A DNA stretch of 60,182 bases, from NCBI GenBank assembly GCA_902786205.1, contig CADABQ010000018.1:1-60182 (forward strand), in the 5' to 3' direction. This document shows, piece by piece, positions 8,002 through 16,318 of the stretch. The DNA is from an uncultured Lachnospiraceae bacterium. Lineage in GTDB: Bacteria > Bacillota > Clostridia > Lachnospirales > Lachnospiraceae. The notes beneath the pieces were generated by a model. The model worked only from the letters and a program-made list of their open reading frames with translations. It was not told the origin of the DNA and did not search any database. The number at the start of each line of letters is the position of its first letter. Positions within the stretch are counted from its first letter, which is position 1. Made by a program: the position numbers and the translations under genes.

Positions 8002-8406
8002 CTATCCTTGATTTTCTATATATTCTTTTAGTGTCTTTTCGCTTACATTGCCAACTGAACAAATAAAATACCCATCTGTAAAGAATGTCTTTTCTTTCCA
8101 AAAGCATTTGTGTAAGTATGCAGAATACTTCTTCCATATATGGTAAGTGACATAACTTTTCATAGTTCTAACAAAATCCGAAAGATTTATGCTCGGTCTT
8201 GTTTCTATCATATAATGTATATGGTCTTTATCAACTTCCATATATTTGATGCTAACTCCATGCTTTTCATATATTTCAGTAGATAATACTTTTACATCAT
8301 ATTCTATTTGTTGACTGACTAACAGTTTCTTTCTGTATTTACATACAAATATAAGATGATATTGTAGCAAATACTTATTATGACTAGCCGATTTCCAATT
8401 ACCCAT
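8002..8406 (-). CDS. tnpA: TnpA, IS200-type Y1 transposase
   Basis: Protein of 134 residues, full length for the family. The HUH motif is HIH in DKDHIHYMIE (about residue 64) and the catalytic Tyr is in KTLKEYIENQG near the C-terminus. It acts as a dimer that cuts and joins single-stranded element ends by recognising their hairpins. It lies 12 bases upstream of tnpB in the same direction. It appears intact, so the element could still move even though tnpB is broken. Confidence 0.93.
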   Translation of the reverse strand: MGNWKSASHNKYLLQYHLIFVCKYRKKLLVSQQIEYDVKVLSTEIYEKHGVSIKYMEVDKDHIHYMIETRPSINLSDFVRTMKSYVTYHIWKKYSAYLHKCFWKEKTFFTDGYFICSVGNVSEKTLKEYIENQG

Positions 8407-8525
8407 AAGAAAATTTCTCCTTTATGGGTAATAGAATAATCTAAACTAATTATACAATAAACTAATGTTTGTGCCAATTCATCTCACGAACCTAAAGGTT
8501 CGGAGAGTTCTTGGCACGTTGCTTT

Positions 8526-8846
8526 AAAATAGGTCTCACATCCTGCCTTTTCATATGCCCTATATTTTGCATGGCAAATTTCCAAAAGTTTTCTATACTC
8601 TTCTGGTGTCATGCTGGTGTCCACTTCTCCACCCGTAGGCACATAACGGGAAAATGCAAAGACCTTTACTTTCGCCTTTACTACTTCATCTATAATATCC
8701 GGTATCTCCTCCATATTCGTTTTGGATACCGTACTCATAATGACACTCTTTATTCCTGCCTTATTAAGGCATTCTACCTTTTCAAGCGTCAACCTGAAAC
8801 TTCCCGGTTTTCGAAACCAATCGTGGGTTTCCTGCATTCCATCCAA
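8526..8846 (-). pseudogene. Radical SAM protein, internal fragment
   Basis: About 107 codons reading LDGMQETHDWFRKPGSF, then IKSVIMSTVSKTNMEEIPDIID and VFAFSRYVPTGGE, which match the central part of a radical SAM barrel. The N-terminal CxxxCxxC cluster-binding segment is absent: in-frame stops occur just upstream of 8846. The 3' side is cut by the IS element at 8525 and resumes at 6738. Thus the gene is broken twice, by loss of the 5' part and by insertion. The product family cannot be narrowed further. Confidence 0.8.
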
Positions 8847-8968
8847 AAATGTTTGTTAATGCTATTTTGGTTACCTCCTATCTTGTAAATCGTTATGTTT
8901 TTCTCTGTTGCACCTTTAGAATAACAAGAAATTTTTTTCTGAAAAAGTACGCACTTTTTTATTACATA

Positions 8969-8984
8969 GTTACCTTTTTGTAAC
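8969..8984 (+). promoter_or_regulatory. Putative HxlR operator
   Basis: GTTAC and GTAAC form an inverted repeat separated by CTTTTT (8969-8984). HxlR-family proteins bind short inverted GTAC-like repeats near promoters. The site lies about 310 bases upstream of the hxlR-like gene because a 187-bp element now separates them. Confidence 0.45.
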
Positions 8985-9067
8985 CAATGGACAGATACTA
9001 TTTGGCATGTTACACTATATTAGAACTTATATTGTTACGATTCACTGAACTGTGAACCGCAACCTTA

Positions 9068-9254
9068 GTAACAGTTCAGCCGGGCAGAAATGATTGTGGA
9101 AATTGCACATGACTGCTAGCAGGCTAAGTGCAATTTCCACAATCATTTCTATTGGGCTAACGCGCAACATGAATAAAGTGTCCAGCCAAAAAGGATATTT
9201 TTAGCCATGTTGTATATTCTGGCACTTTATGAATGTACCCGGCTGAACTGTTAC
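9068..9254. mobile_element. Palindromic MITE with 8-bp target duplication
   Basis: Terminal inverted repeats GTAACAGTTCAGCCGGG (9068-9084) and its complement (9238-9254) are perfect over 17 bp. CAACCTTA flanks both sides (9060-9067 and 9255-9262), a clean 8-bp target duplication. Inside are a perfect 23-bp inverted repeat (9086-9108 with 9128-9150, 19-base loop) and a second near-perfect one built on ATAAAGTGCCAG (about 9171-9182 and 9218-9229). It has no coding capacity. Partial relatives are at 25716, 35148 and 46938. Confidence 0.9.
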
Positions 9255-9294
9255 CAACCTTATATTATTTTCTGAACTTTTAGGAGGGATACCT

Positions 9295-9618
9295 ATGTTA
9301 ACAAAAGACGAATTACCAGAATGTCCGGTTGCAACTACTGTAAGTTTGATTGGAAGAAAATGGAAATTATTGATTATTCGTAATCTTTTAGAACGCCCCT
9401 GGAGATTTAATGAATTAAAAAGAAGTCTGGAAGGCATTAGCCAGAAAGTTTTAACCGATAGCCTTCGGTCTATGGAAGAAGATGGATTGATTACAAGAAC
9501 CGTATATGCAGAGGTTCCCCCACGGGTGGAATATGCATTAAGTGATCTTGGGTAAACCATGCGTCCAATCCTTGACGCAATGAAAGACTGGGGTACTAAT
9601 TACAAAAATACATTTTAG
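9295..9618 (+). pseudogene. HxlR-type regulator with nonsense codon
   Basis: The start ATG at 9295 follows AGGAGGGATACCT. Residues 10-80 (CPVATTVSLIGRKWKLLIIRNLLERPWRFNELKR.. LEGISQKVLTDSLRSMEEDGLI) form an HxlR winged helix. At 9553-9555 TAA interrupts the frame after LSDLG; family members have Glu here (LGE). The same frame then continues TMRPILDAMKDWGTNYKNTF to a stop at 9618, the normal C-terminus. So one G-to-T change truncates 21 residues, including the dimerisation helix. The 86-residue product keeps the DNA-binding part, so partial function is not excluded. Confidence 0.85.
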
Positions 9619-9985
9619 GACAACAAAAGCCAGCATTCTGCTGATTTTTGTTATTTAAGAATATCTTTATCGCCCCTAATTTCTACTATATTTATTTTTC
9701 ACTTGATAAACTGATCTTTATACTCTAATAGAGATACTCGTTCAAAAAACGTTCTATCATATATATTCCGTATTTACAAAAGAGCAAGAAAACCCACTGC
9801 TTTTAGACGGTAGGTACTCTTGCACGAGATACGCAGTGCCGCTTTTACATAAGCAAGTAGCAGAGCGGATTGCAAATATCATTGACATATAAGCAATTTT
9901 TAATGAAAAAGTGCACTTAGCCAATTAAAAATGTTCATACTATAAGCCTGCATTTTATCCTTTCCGTATATATAACAAAAGGAAT
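9619..9985. other. Intergenic, degraded hairpin only
   Basis: AT-rich. About 9783-9822 resembles the terminator at 18324-18363 in reduced form (GCAAGA, CCCACTGC, GACGGTAGG, CTCTTGC) and may be a decayed copy. No gene supported. Confidence 0.4.
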
Positions 9986-10100
9986 TGTTCGAACAGGCAT
10001 ATCCTAACATAGAGAAAAATAAAATAAATACTATTTGTTCCAATGGTATTTTTTGTGTTCGAATGGTTGATTTGAATAACAAAATTTAATACACTAGAAT
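9986..10100 (+). promoter_or_regulatory. LytTR-type direct repeats and promoter of module I
   Basis: TGTTCCAATGGT (10036-10047) and TGTTCGAATGGT (10056-10067) are 20 bases apart, two helical turns, as expected for a LytTR dimer. They end 4 bases before TTGAAT (10072-10077), which has TAGAAT (10095-10100) 17 bases later. A further palindrome TGTTCGAACA is at 9986-9995. The regulator encoded at 11526 is the likely binder, giving autoregulation. Confidence 0.7.
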
Positions 10101-10123
10101 AAAACAGAAAAGGAAGTTATAGG

Positions 10124-11449
10124 ATGAATGAAACTATAGGAATTTTATATTATTTTATATTATATTTTTTAGAATTTATAAAGTTTTTTCTGGTAAATAA
10201 ATATATTTTAGGCTGGAAAGAAAAAAAACGAAATTGTAAAAGAATGCTAGTTGCACTTAGTGGATTACTGGGAATGGCATTTTTTATTTTCTTCTTATCT
10301 GAGCAAATAAATCCATTAATATTTTATGCACTTTTTTTAATAATAGAAACTATACTTGTATTTGAAGAAATAACATGGAAATTAGTTTGTGTTACTATTA
10401 CAGAAATATATGCAATTGGTGCAATAGATGCTATGATCCAACAGATGTATGCAATAATATTAGAATTGTTGGAAAGTAATTTAAAATTTCCATTGGAGTT
10501 GATCGTTTCAACTACAACAATTTTATTTTTAGTAATAATTATATATGCAATGCGTAATAAAATGCAAGGCTATATTAGCAGGATACCGATACAGTATTAT
10601 ATTATATTTATTTGTTTGGATACTGGAAACGGTATTTTGTTAGGTGAATTCAAGCGAAATTTGGTAAACGGAAATATGGGACTTCGGATTGTCTTCATCT
10701 TTATGGTATTGGGAGTTTTTCTCGAACTGGCACTTTTATTACTTCTTGCAGCTACAGGAGAAATATATAAGGAAAAAGATTTTTTGAATCAAAAGTATTT
10801 AAAATTGCAAGAATCTCACTACAAATATTTGGAGCAAAGAGAAACTGCCACCAAAAAGTTTCGTCATGATATGAGAAATCACATTTACATATTGCAGCAT
10901 TTGCTAGAACAGGGTAAAACAAAGGAGGCAAAACAATACGCAGGCGAGATGGAGCAACGTTTTAATGCGTTGGGAACGCCAATTTCTGTAAATCATGGAA
11001 TTGTAGATGCAATTCTGAACAAATATGCAACTGAATGTGACGAAAAGAACATTGACTTGTCTATAAAAGGATATATGCCACGGAAATGCAAAATTTCTTC
11101 TTTTGATTTGTGTGTCATTTTCTCAAATTTATTAAGTAATGCCATTGAGGCAACAGAAAACTGTACTAAGAAACAGATTCGTTTAGAACTGCGTCATGAA
11201 GAAGAAACTTTTATGTTGTGTATAAGAAACTCATTTGATGGGAAGTTAATAAAAAAAAATGGGAACATACAAACCAGAAAACAGGATAAAGAAATACATG
11301 GGTATGGTCTTTTAAATGTAAAAGAGTGTGTGGAGCGTAATCAAGGACATATACATATACAGCAGCAGAAAGCAGAATTTGTTGTTACAATCTTTCTAAA
11401 AGTAGAGGGAAAAAGTTCCATTGAAATAGGAAAAAGACCATTGAGATGA
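10124..11449 (+). CDS. AgrC-like GHKL sensor kinase, module I
   Basis: Protein of 441 residues. About six or seven hydrophobic segments fill residues 5-225, as in peptide-sensing AgrC/ComD kinases. The phospho-acceptor region is KKFRHDMRNHIYILQHLLEQG (His about residue 248), followed by a GHKL ATPase with the N-box LLSNAIEAT and the glycine motif GYGLLNVKECVE. ATG at 10124 follows AAGGAAGTTATAGG. The LytTR regulator gene is 76 bases downstream. No agrB/agrD pair is adjacent; the small secreted protein at 12498 is a candidate ligand or target. Confidence 0.9.
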   Translation: MNETIGILYYFILYFLEFIKFFLVNKYILGWKEKKRNCKRMLVALSGLLGMAFFIFFLSEQINPLIFYALFLIIETILVFEEITWKLVCVTITEIYAIGAIDAMIQQMYAIILELLESNLKFPLELIVSTTTILFLVIIIYAMRNKMQGYISRIPIQYYIIFICLDTGNGILLGEFKRNLVNGNMGLRIVFIFMVLGVFLELALLLLLAATGEIYKEKDFLNQKYLKLQESHYKYLEQRETATKKFRHDMRNHIYILQHLLEQGKTKEAKQYAGEMEQRFNALGTPISVNHGIVDAILNKYATECDEKNIDLSIKGYMPRKCKISSFDLCVIFSNLLSNAIEATENCTKKQIRLELRHEEETFMLCIRNSFDGKLIKKNGNIQTRKQDKEIHGYGLLNVKECVERNQGHIHIQQQKAEFVVTIFLKVEGKSSIEIGKRPLR

Positions 11450-11525
11450 AAACTGTTTTTTTGAATAATAGATTATGGTAATATCACCAATATGAAAACA
11501 GCAAAGGTGAAGGGGGCTTCATAAA

Positions 11526-12224
11526 GTGAAAATAGCAATTGTAGATGATGAACAACATTGGATTGAATTAGCAAAAAAGCAAGTTATGAATTACTGGAAA
11601 CAGGATATAAAGATTTTTACCTATTCGAGTGGAAAAACTTTTTTAGATGCAAAGGAAGAGTTCGATTTTATACTTATGGATATTGAAATGCCGGAAATGG
11701 ATGGTTTTGATACTATAAAGGAATACCGAAAATGGAGCGCTCGTGGACTTCTCATGATATTGACGACACACACAGAGATGAGCCGAAAGGGATATCAGGT
11801 AGATGCATTTCGATATGTTGATAAAATGCAGATGCAGGAAGAATTGCAGGAAGCCTTTTCTTCTGCACAGTTGCGACTACAAGGAGAAAAGCGGGTTTTG
11901 CTACCTATAAAAAATTATGGAGAAATCGAAATGCCATTGAAGAAGATATTATATTTTGAGGTGGTATTGAGGGTGGTAAAACTTCATACCGATACAGAAA
12001 AATATATCTGTATGGAGCAAATTTCAAAATTAGAGAAACGCTTGAAACCGGATGGCTTTTTTATGCCACACCGTTCTTGTTTACTTAATTTTGAATGGGT
12101 GGAGTCCTTTTCTAAGGATGAAGTTATTATGAAAAATGGAGATAGACTCGATTTAAGCCGGAGAAAATATAAGGACTGGAAAACAGCATATCTAGAATGG
12201 AAATTTGATAGAGCAAATAGATAA
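11526..12224 (+). CDS. LytTR response regulator, module I
   Basis: Protein of 232 residues starting at GTG 11526 after GGGGG. The receiver domain holds DDE (9-11), the phospho-acceptor Asp in FDFILMDIEMP (about 52) and Lys in RYVDKM. The C-terminal LytTR domain (about 130-230) has the patterns ILYFEVVLRVVKLHT and FFMPHRSCLLNFEWVESF. LytTR domains bind direct repeats spaced about two turns. Such repeats with 20-bp spacing lie in front of the kinase gene (10036) and behind this gene (12230). Confidence 0.92.
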   Translation: MKIAIVDDEQHWIELAKKQVMNYWKQDIKIFTYSSGKTFLDAKEEFDFILMDIEMPEMDGFDTIKEYRKWSARGLLMILTTHTEMSRKGYQVDAFRYVDKMQMQEELQEAFSSAQLRLQGEKRVLLPIKNYGEIEMPLKKILYFEVVLRVVKLHTDTEKYICMEQISKLEKRLKPDGFFMPHRSCLLNFEWVESFSKDEVIMKNGDRLDLSRRKYKDWKTAYLEWKFDRANR

Positions 12225-12229
12225 AAGTT

Positions 12230-12276
12230 ACCATTCGAACAGAAAAAATACCATTCATACAGATGGTATTTTTTTG
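12230..12276. terminator. Terminator hairpin overlapping LytTR-type repeats
   Basis: AAAAAATACCAT pairs with ATGGTATTTTTT around an 8-base loop (about 12243-12274), giving a two-way terminator after the regulator gene. The same stretch holds ACCATTCGAACA (12230-12241) and ACCATTCATACA (12250-12261), a 20-bp direct repeat that is the inverted form of the repeat at 10036-10067. The site may therefore both end transcription and bind the regulator upstream of the secreted-protein gene. Confidence 0.65.
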
Positions 12277-12497
12277 TAACTTTTTGTATGGTAGAATAGC
12301 GACGTTCGAACAAATAATTTTAGTATATATACAGAAGGAAATGTAACTATTAACTAGCTCGCATTACAGAAAAATTGTTTGCAAGCATTTTTCAATAATG
12401 CATATAACACACACTTGGTAGATTAAGTCATCCAATTCTATCACAAACCAGGTGATTGTCAAGTGAAAGATAGAAATTAAAGAAAGGTAAAACTAAA

Positions 12498-12887
12498 ATG
12501 TTTAAAAGAGTAAAAAAAATTATAGTTATGTCTATGGTAGGGGTAATATCAATTGGTTCTATAGCTGGTATTTCAGCTTCAGCTAAATCATTAAAAGCTA
12601 GTTTTTCAGGAAGTTCTTCCCTAAATTGTGTAGAAAGCAATATACTAGGAAATTATTGGACAAAATCTAGCACAGCCAAAACATCAGGGTATTCAGGCTA
12701 CCATTATGTAAGAGCTTATGTTGGAGGTAGTAGTTCTAGCGCTAAGGGTGCTTGGGCTGATACAAAACGTAAATATTCTTATGGTGATATTTCTAAAAAA
12801 TGTACAACAGATAAATTATTTGTAGGACATGATCAGAATGCTACTAGTTCATTTCCTAGAGGATACGCAAAATATGGAATTGAGTAG
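12498..12887 (+). CDS. Small secreted protein, bacteriocin-like
   Basis: Protein of 129 residues. The signal peptide is clear: MFKRVKKIIVMSMVGVISIG, then SIAGISASAKS, with cleavage after about residue 28. The mature part is Ser/Gly/Tyr-rich with two Cys residues (NCVESN and KKCTTD) that could pair. It contains YHYVRAYVGG and GAWADTKRKY, loosely like the H-x-A-x-V and W-A patterns of lactococcin 972-type bacteriocins; that likeness is weak. Position between a LytTR two-component pair and a two-permease ABC transporter favours a regulated secreted effector or signal. AAAGG lies 10 bases before the ATG. Confidence 0.65.
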   Translation: MFKRVKKIIVMSMVGVISIGSIAGISASAKSLKASFSGSSSLNCVESNILGNYWTKSSTAKTSGYSGYHYVRAYVGGSSSSAKGAWADTKRKYSYGDISKKCTTDKLFVGHDQNATSSFPRGYAKYGIE

Positions 12888-12919
12888 GAAGCTATCCTTT
12901 TAAAGAAATAACTTTGTGT

Positions 12920-12943
12920 CAAGTGCATCTGTTGATGTACTTG
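12920..12943 (+). terminator. Hairpin after the secreted-protein gene
   Basis: CAAGTGCATC (12920-12929) pairs with GATGTACTTG (12934-12943). There is no T-run, so it may act as an mRNA 3' stabiliser or partial attenuator that lowers expression of the transporter genes relative to the secreted protein. Confidence 0.45.
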
Positions 12944-12990
12944 GCATTAATTTAGTGTAAAGTTTAATAAAAAGGGATTTAGTAAGAGCT

Positions 12991-14049
12991 ATGTTAGAAA
13001 GCGAAAGGAGATTTGCAATTTTTTCAACAAATTGTATTACAAGAAAATTGAGGAAAACGTATTTTACGAGAATAATATTAATAATACTTATGTGTGTATT
13101 ACCAATAATAACTATATTAATGATTCATCACATAACATTGTCTGAAACATTAACAAAAATGGGAACTGGAAGTTTTGGAGATAGTTACTCGTACATTACA
13201 ATGGAGAATACTGACAATAATAATCATTTATTGAAAAATAGCTTAAAAAAACTAATTAAAAAGTACGCAATCTATTTGGATGATACAAGTGATGAAAATG
13301 TGACTATTAGGTACATTTTTTTTAATGAATCCTTTCCAAATTTGCCAATAAAAAACGGTCGTTTTTTTAGGAAAACTGATTTTGTAGATGGTAATAAAGT
13401 GGCTGTAGTTGGAAAAAATGTGGAAGGCATATATGACAAAGATGGTAAAAAGTGTATATTGATCAAAGGGGAAGAATATGTAGTATTGGGAACTATTGGA
13501 TACGAAGATGACACTGTTTTGGATGATTATATTTTTGCTAATTTATTTGGGGGACAGGATTGTAAGGAAAAATTATATGTACTTGATTTTTTTTCAGCAA
13601 CTAATGCGGGAAATATATCAGATTCATGTGTAAAAGTTCTTAATAAAAATGATTGTAAAGCAGAACAGTTAGTCGTAGGAGAAAGTTATACAACAAGCAT
13701 AATGCCTATCATCCAATCTTCAACCTGCTTTATATGTGTATTAGGTTGTTGTATTTTATGTATTTTTCTTATTTCTTTACAATGGATCAGTGAGCAACGT
13801 AAAGAATTATGTATACAAAGATTAGTAGGAGCCACTAAAAAACAGGTTTTTTTATATATTTTAAAACAATATATTGGAATTATTTGTTTGTCTTTTATTG
13901 TAGGGTTTATATATTGTACTATTTTTTTCCCTGCGTATTTTGTGTCTTTACTAAACGGCTATTTAATTAGTTTCTTCATTTTGATTGTTTTTATGATTGG
14001 GACATTGAACATTGTATCAAAAGATTCAATAGAGGAGGCTATAAAATAG
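12991..14049 (+). CDS. FtsX/MacB-type ABC permease subunit 1
   Basis: Protein of 352 residues. One N-terminal membrane segment (about 25-47, IILIILMCVLPIITILMIHHI), a large extracytoplasmic domain (about 50-235), and three C-terminal segments (about 243-263, 290-315, 318-338) give the MacB/FtsX layout. The conserved cytoplasmic stretch EQRKELCIQRLVGATKKQVFLYIL precedes the second C-terminal segment. It forms a heteromeric transporter with the next two genes. The stop TAG directly abuts the next ATG. The start has only a weak ribosome site, so the true start may be a few codons off. Confidence 0.85.
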   Translation: MLESERRFAIFSTNCITRKLRKTYFTRIILIILMCVLPIITILMIHHITLSETLTKMGTGSFGDSYSYITMENTDNNNHLLKNSLKKLIKKYAIYLDDTSDENVTIRYIFFNESFPNLPIKNGRFFRKTDFVDGNKVAVVGKNVEGIYDKDGKKCILIKGEEYVVLGTIGYEDDTVLDDYIFANLFGGQDCKEKLYVLDFFSATNAGNISDSCVKVLNKNDCKAEQLVVGESYTTSIMPIIQSSTCFICVLGCCILCIFLISLQWISEQRKELCIQRLVGATKKQVFLYILKQYIGIICLSFIVGFIYCTIFFPAYFVSLLNGYLISFFILIVFMIGTLNIVSKDSIEEAIK

Positions 14050-15339
14050 ATGGTTGGAAACTGTATTGGACAAATTAGAAGGATGTTTTGTAATAATCGG
14101 CTTGTTATTTCTATGATGATAATGTTAGTAGGTATTAGCTTTTTTGTTACTGGACAAACATTTGTTACAAAAGAAAAAACAGATGAAAGTGCAGATGATT
14201 ATACAAAAAAATATGTTGATTCACAAGTGTATTGGACGGCGGAAAATTTAAGTGATAATAATTATTATAGATATACAAAGGCAGAAAATTCAGAATATTA
14301 CAATAGATTGCAAAAGTTTAAAGCTTCTTTATTTCAACAAGAAGAATTTTGTTATATGTGTATTACTGATCAGATGATACAAATTATAAATAAAAGAATT
14401 CCAGATATATTTCTTTCGGGTTATGAAGAGGGTGATATTGAATATGATATTAATAAGGTGGGTAATCAGACTTTGTATTCTGCCAAAGCAATTGAAGTAA
14501 GTGCTAACTTTTTTGACTATTATAATATTAAAGTTGAGAATGGAAAAAAGTTTTCTGATGACGATTATATATATAAAGAAGGTAAAAACATACCAATTCT
14601 TTTGGGGAATGAATACAAGAAGTATTTTGAAATTGGTGATACGTTTAATGCCTATTTTTTATGTGATTCTTTTTGCTTTGAAGTAATTGGCTTTATTAAA
14701 CCGCAATCTTTTTTTTATGTGCGTGGTGTTGACGATTTTTTATCTTGTGAGCGATATATAATTCTTCCAGCACTTGATGTAAATAAAAGAAATAGTTTTT
14801 CCCAGTCTTTATTATTACAACAGATGGAGGGGATGATTGTTTCATCGGTAGATTATAAGAAAACAAATTCAATTTATAAAAGATTATTAAAGGATGCGGA
14901 TTTGGAAAATTGGGAATTGTCATTGATTGATCCGAATGCTAAAAGATCTGTAAGTACAATGGAAGCTTATGCGGGAATGACAAACCAAGTTGCATATCAA
15001 TTTAAAAATATATTAATATTAATTCTTGCATTTACTTGTGTAGCCGTTATTTTCAATGTATTGGGAATATTGAAAAAGAATAGTTATTCTTTTGGTGTTG
15101 AACTGTTATGCGGAGCATCTTATCACATTATTTTTATGGAATCCATTGGACTTGTTTCAAGTATTATTTTCATTGGCGATTTTTTGGCATCCATTGGATT
15201 AATTATAGTAGATGCAAATATAGAAGCATTGCTATTGCTTCAAATAATCGCATTGTTTGTGATTTTGATTTCATGTATTGCAAGTTATTTGTATTTAAAA
15301 CAGATGAATATTGAAGACATAATAGGAGGAAAGGAATAA
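14050..15339 (+). CDS. FtsX/MacB-type ABC permease subunit 2
   Basis: Protein of 429 residues with the same plan as the upstream gene: an N-terminal membrane segment (about 17-36), an extracytoplasmic domain of about 270 residues, and three C-terminal segments (about 320-340, 355-375, 385-410). It is paired with the 12991 gene to give a two-permease transporter. Its stop shares a base with the ATPase start. This set recalls transporters that export or give immunity to small secreted bacteriocins, in keeping with the secreted protein upstream. Confidence 0.85.
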   Translation: MVGNCIGQIRRMFCNNRLVISMMIMLVGISFFVTGQTFVTKEKTDESADDYTKKYVDSQVYWTAENLSDNNYYRYTKAENSEYYNRLQKFKASLFQQEEFCYMCITDQMIQIINKRIPDIFLSGYEEGDIEYDINKVGNQTLYSAKAIEVSANFFDYYNIKVENGKKFSDDDYIYKEGKNIPILLGNEYKKYFEIGDTFNAYFLCDSFCFEVIGFIKPQSFFYVRGVDDFLSCERYIILPALDVNKRNSFSQSLLLQQMEGMIVSSVDYKKTNSIYKRLLKDADLENWELSLIDPNAKRSVSTMEAYAGMTNQVAYQFKNILILILAFTCVAVIFNVLGILKKNSYSFGVELLCGASYHIIFMESIGLVSSIIFIGDFLASIGLIIVDANIEALLLLQIIALFVILISCIASYLYLKQMNIEDIIGGKE

Positions 15340-16001
15340 TGTTAATTAAATTAAATAATATATCTGTAGAGTACGGAAAAGGTAATACTCAAATAATGGC
15401 ATTAAATAATTTTTCTTTAGAAGTAGAACAAGGGACATTCCTTTCTATTATAGGTAAAAGTGGAAGTGGAAAATCTACTCTTTTAAATGTACTAGGTGGA
15501 ATTCGAAAACCAGATTATGGAGAATACATTTATCAGGATCAATTAGTAAATAAAATGAATGATGGTGAAGCAGCTAAATTTCGCAATAAAAATATAGGAT
15601 TTGTTGTGCAGCATTTTGCGCTTATACAAGAAAAAACTGTTTACGATAATATTGCGTTGCCTTTAATTTATCAAAAAATTAAAAAAAATGAAATTAATAA
15701 ACGTATTGATTATATTTTAGATAAATTATCCATATCTGAAAAAAAATATGCATACCCATCGCAACTTTCAGGAGGACAATGTCAGAGAGTGGCGATTGCT
15801 CGTGCTCTTGTAACAAAACCTACCTTGATTTTGGCTGATGAACCAACGGGTGCGCTAGATGAAGAAAACGGAAAAAAGATTATAAGGCTATTGAAACAAA
15901 TTAATGAACAAGGAACAACAGTTATTATGGTAACACATGATCTTGAATTGGCAAAACAAGGAACTAAAATTATTAAAATGAGAGATGGCAAATTGGAGTA
16001 A
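15339..16001 (+). CDS. LolD/MacB-type ABC ATPase, module I
   Basis: Protein of 220 residues. Walker A is GKSGSGKST (about 39-47), the signature is LSGGQCQRVAIARAL (about 142), Walker B is LILADEPTGALDE, and the switch is MVTHD. It ends at the core without an extra domain, as in LolD/MacB-type partners of FtsX permeases. ATG at 15339 overlaps the previous stop and has AGGAGGAAAGGAATA upstream. It powers the two permeases at 12991 and 14050. Confidence 0.95.
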   Translation: MLIKLNNISVEYGKGNTQIMALNNFSLEVEQGTFLSIIGKSGSGKSTLLNVLGGIRKPDYGEYIYQDQLVNKMNDGEAAKFRNKNIGFVVQHFALIQEKTVYDNIALPLIYQKIKKNEINKRIDYILDKLSISEKKYAYPSQLSGGQCQRVAIARALVTKPTLILADEPTGALDEENGKKIIRLLKQINEQGTTVIMVTHDLELAKQGTKIIKMRDGKLE

Positions 16002-16111
16002 ATTGTGAATTAAACAAGCAGTAAAAAAAGCGAAAAGTTGGGTACCAGAATCCACAAATTGATTAAAAATATTTTTTCCAGCTATACACTTTCACCTTGT
16101 ACGTTGTTACA

Positions 16112-16318
16112 TTATATCAATTTCCGATTTCCTGCTTCTGTAATTGCTTCTGACATCAATTCTGGACTTTTTTCAATCGTTTGTTCCGAAAGTTCCAGAT
16201 AATACTTACGCAATTCCCAATAATATCCATTTCCTGCATATTTTCTTGCATTTGCTGCCTGCGGCCGAATATAATATTCATCCACTTCTGGTTTTTGTGT
16301 ATCTTTTAAATTCTGCAT
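16112..16318 (-). CDS. Small hypothetical protein
   Basis: Protein of 68 residues, MQNLKDTQKPEVDEYYIRPQ.., rich in Glu, Tyr and Lys, with no membrane segment. The ATG at 16318 has GAAGGAG 10 bases upstream. It stands alone, convergent with the ABC ATPase gene. I do not recognise it; it could be a phage- or plasmid-type small protein. Kept because the ribosome site and composition look like a real gene. Confidence 0.45.
   Translation of the reverse strand: MQNLKDTQKPEVDEYYIRPQAANARKYAGNGYYWELRKYYLELSEQTIEKSPELMSEAITEAGNRKLI

Larger units (their letters stand above)
6739..8525 (-). mobile_element. IS200/IS605-family element, about 1.8 kb
   Basis: It contains a Y1 tnpA and a tnpB in the same orientation. 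Imperfect subterminal hairpins are seen at each end: CGAAGCTAAAGCTTCG (about 6752-6767) beyond tnpB and CGAACCTAAAGGTTCG (about 8488-8503) beyond tnpA. There are no terminal inverted repeats, as expected for this family. Boundaries were placed where the radical SAM frame resumes; an A/T run at both junctions makes them uncertain by a few bases. Insertion destroyed the radical SAM gene. Confidence 0.85.

Noticed and set aside
9783..9822. Possible terminator or repeat resembling 18324-18363
   Set aside because: Only scattered matches remain and the stem has several mismatches, so it is mentioned as a decayed copy, not called.
3620..9880. Shared 16-mer GATATTTGCAATCCGC at 3620 and inverted at 9865
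   Set aside because: The flanks do not match, so there is no evidence for a defined element; it could be chance or an old repeat.
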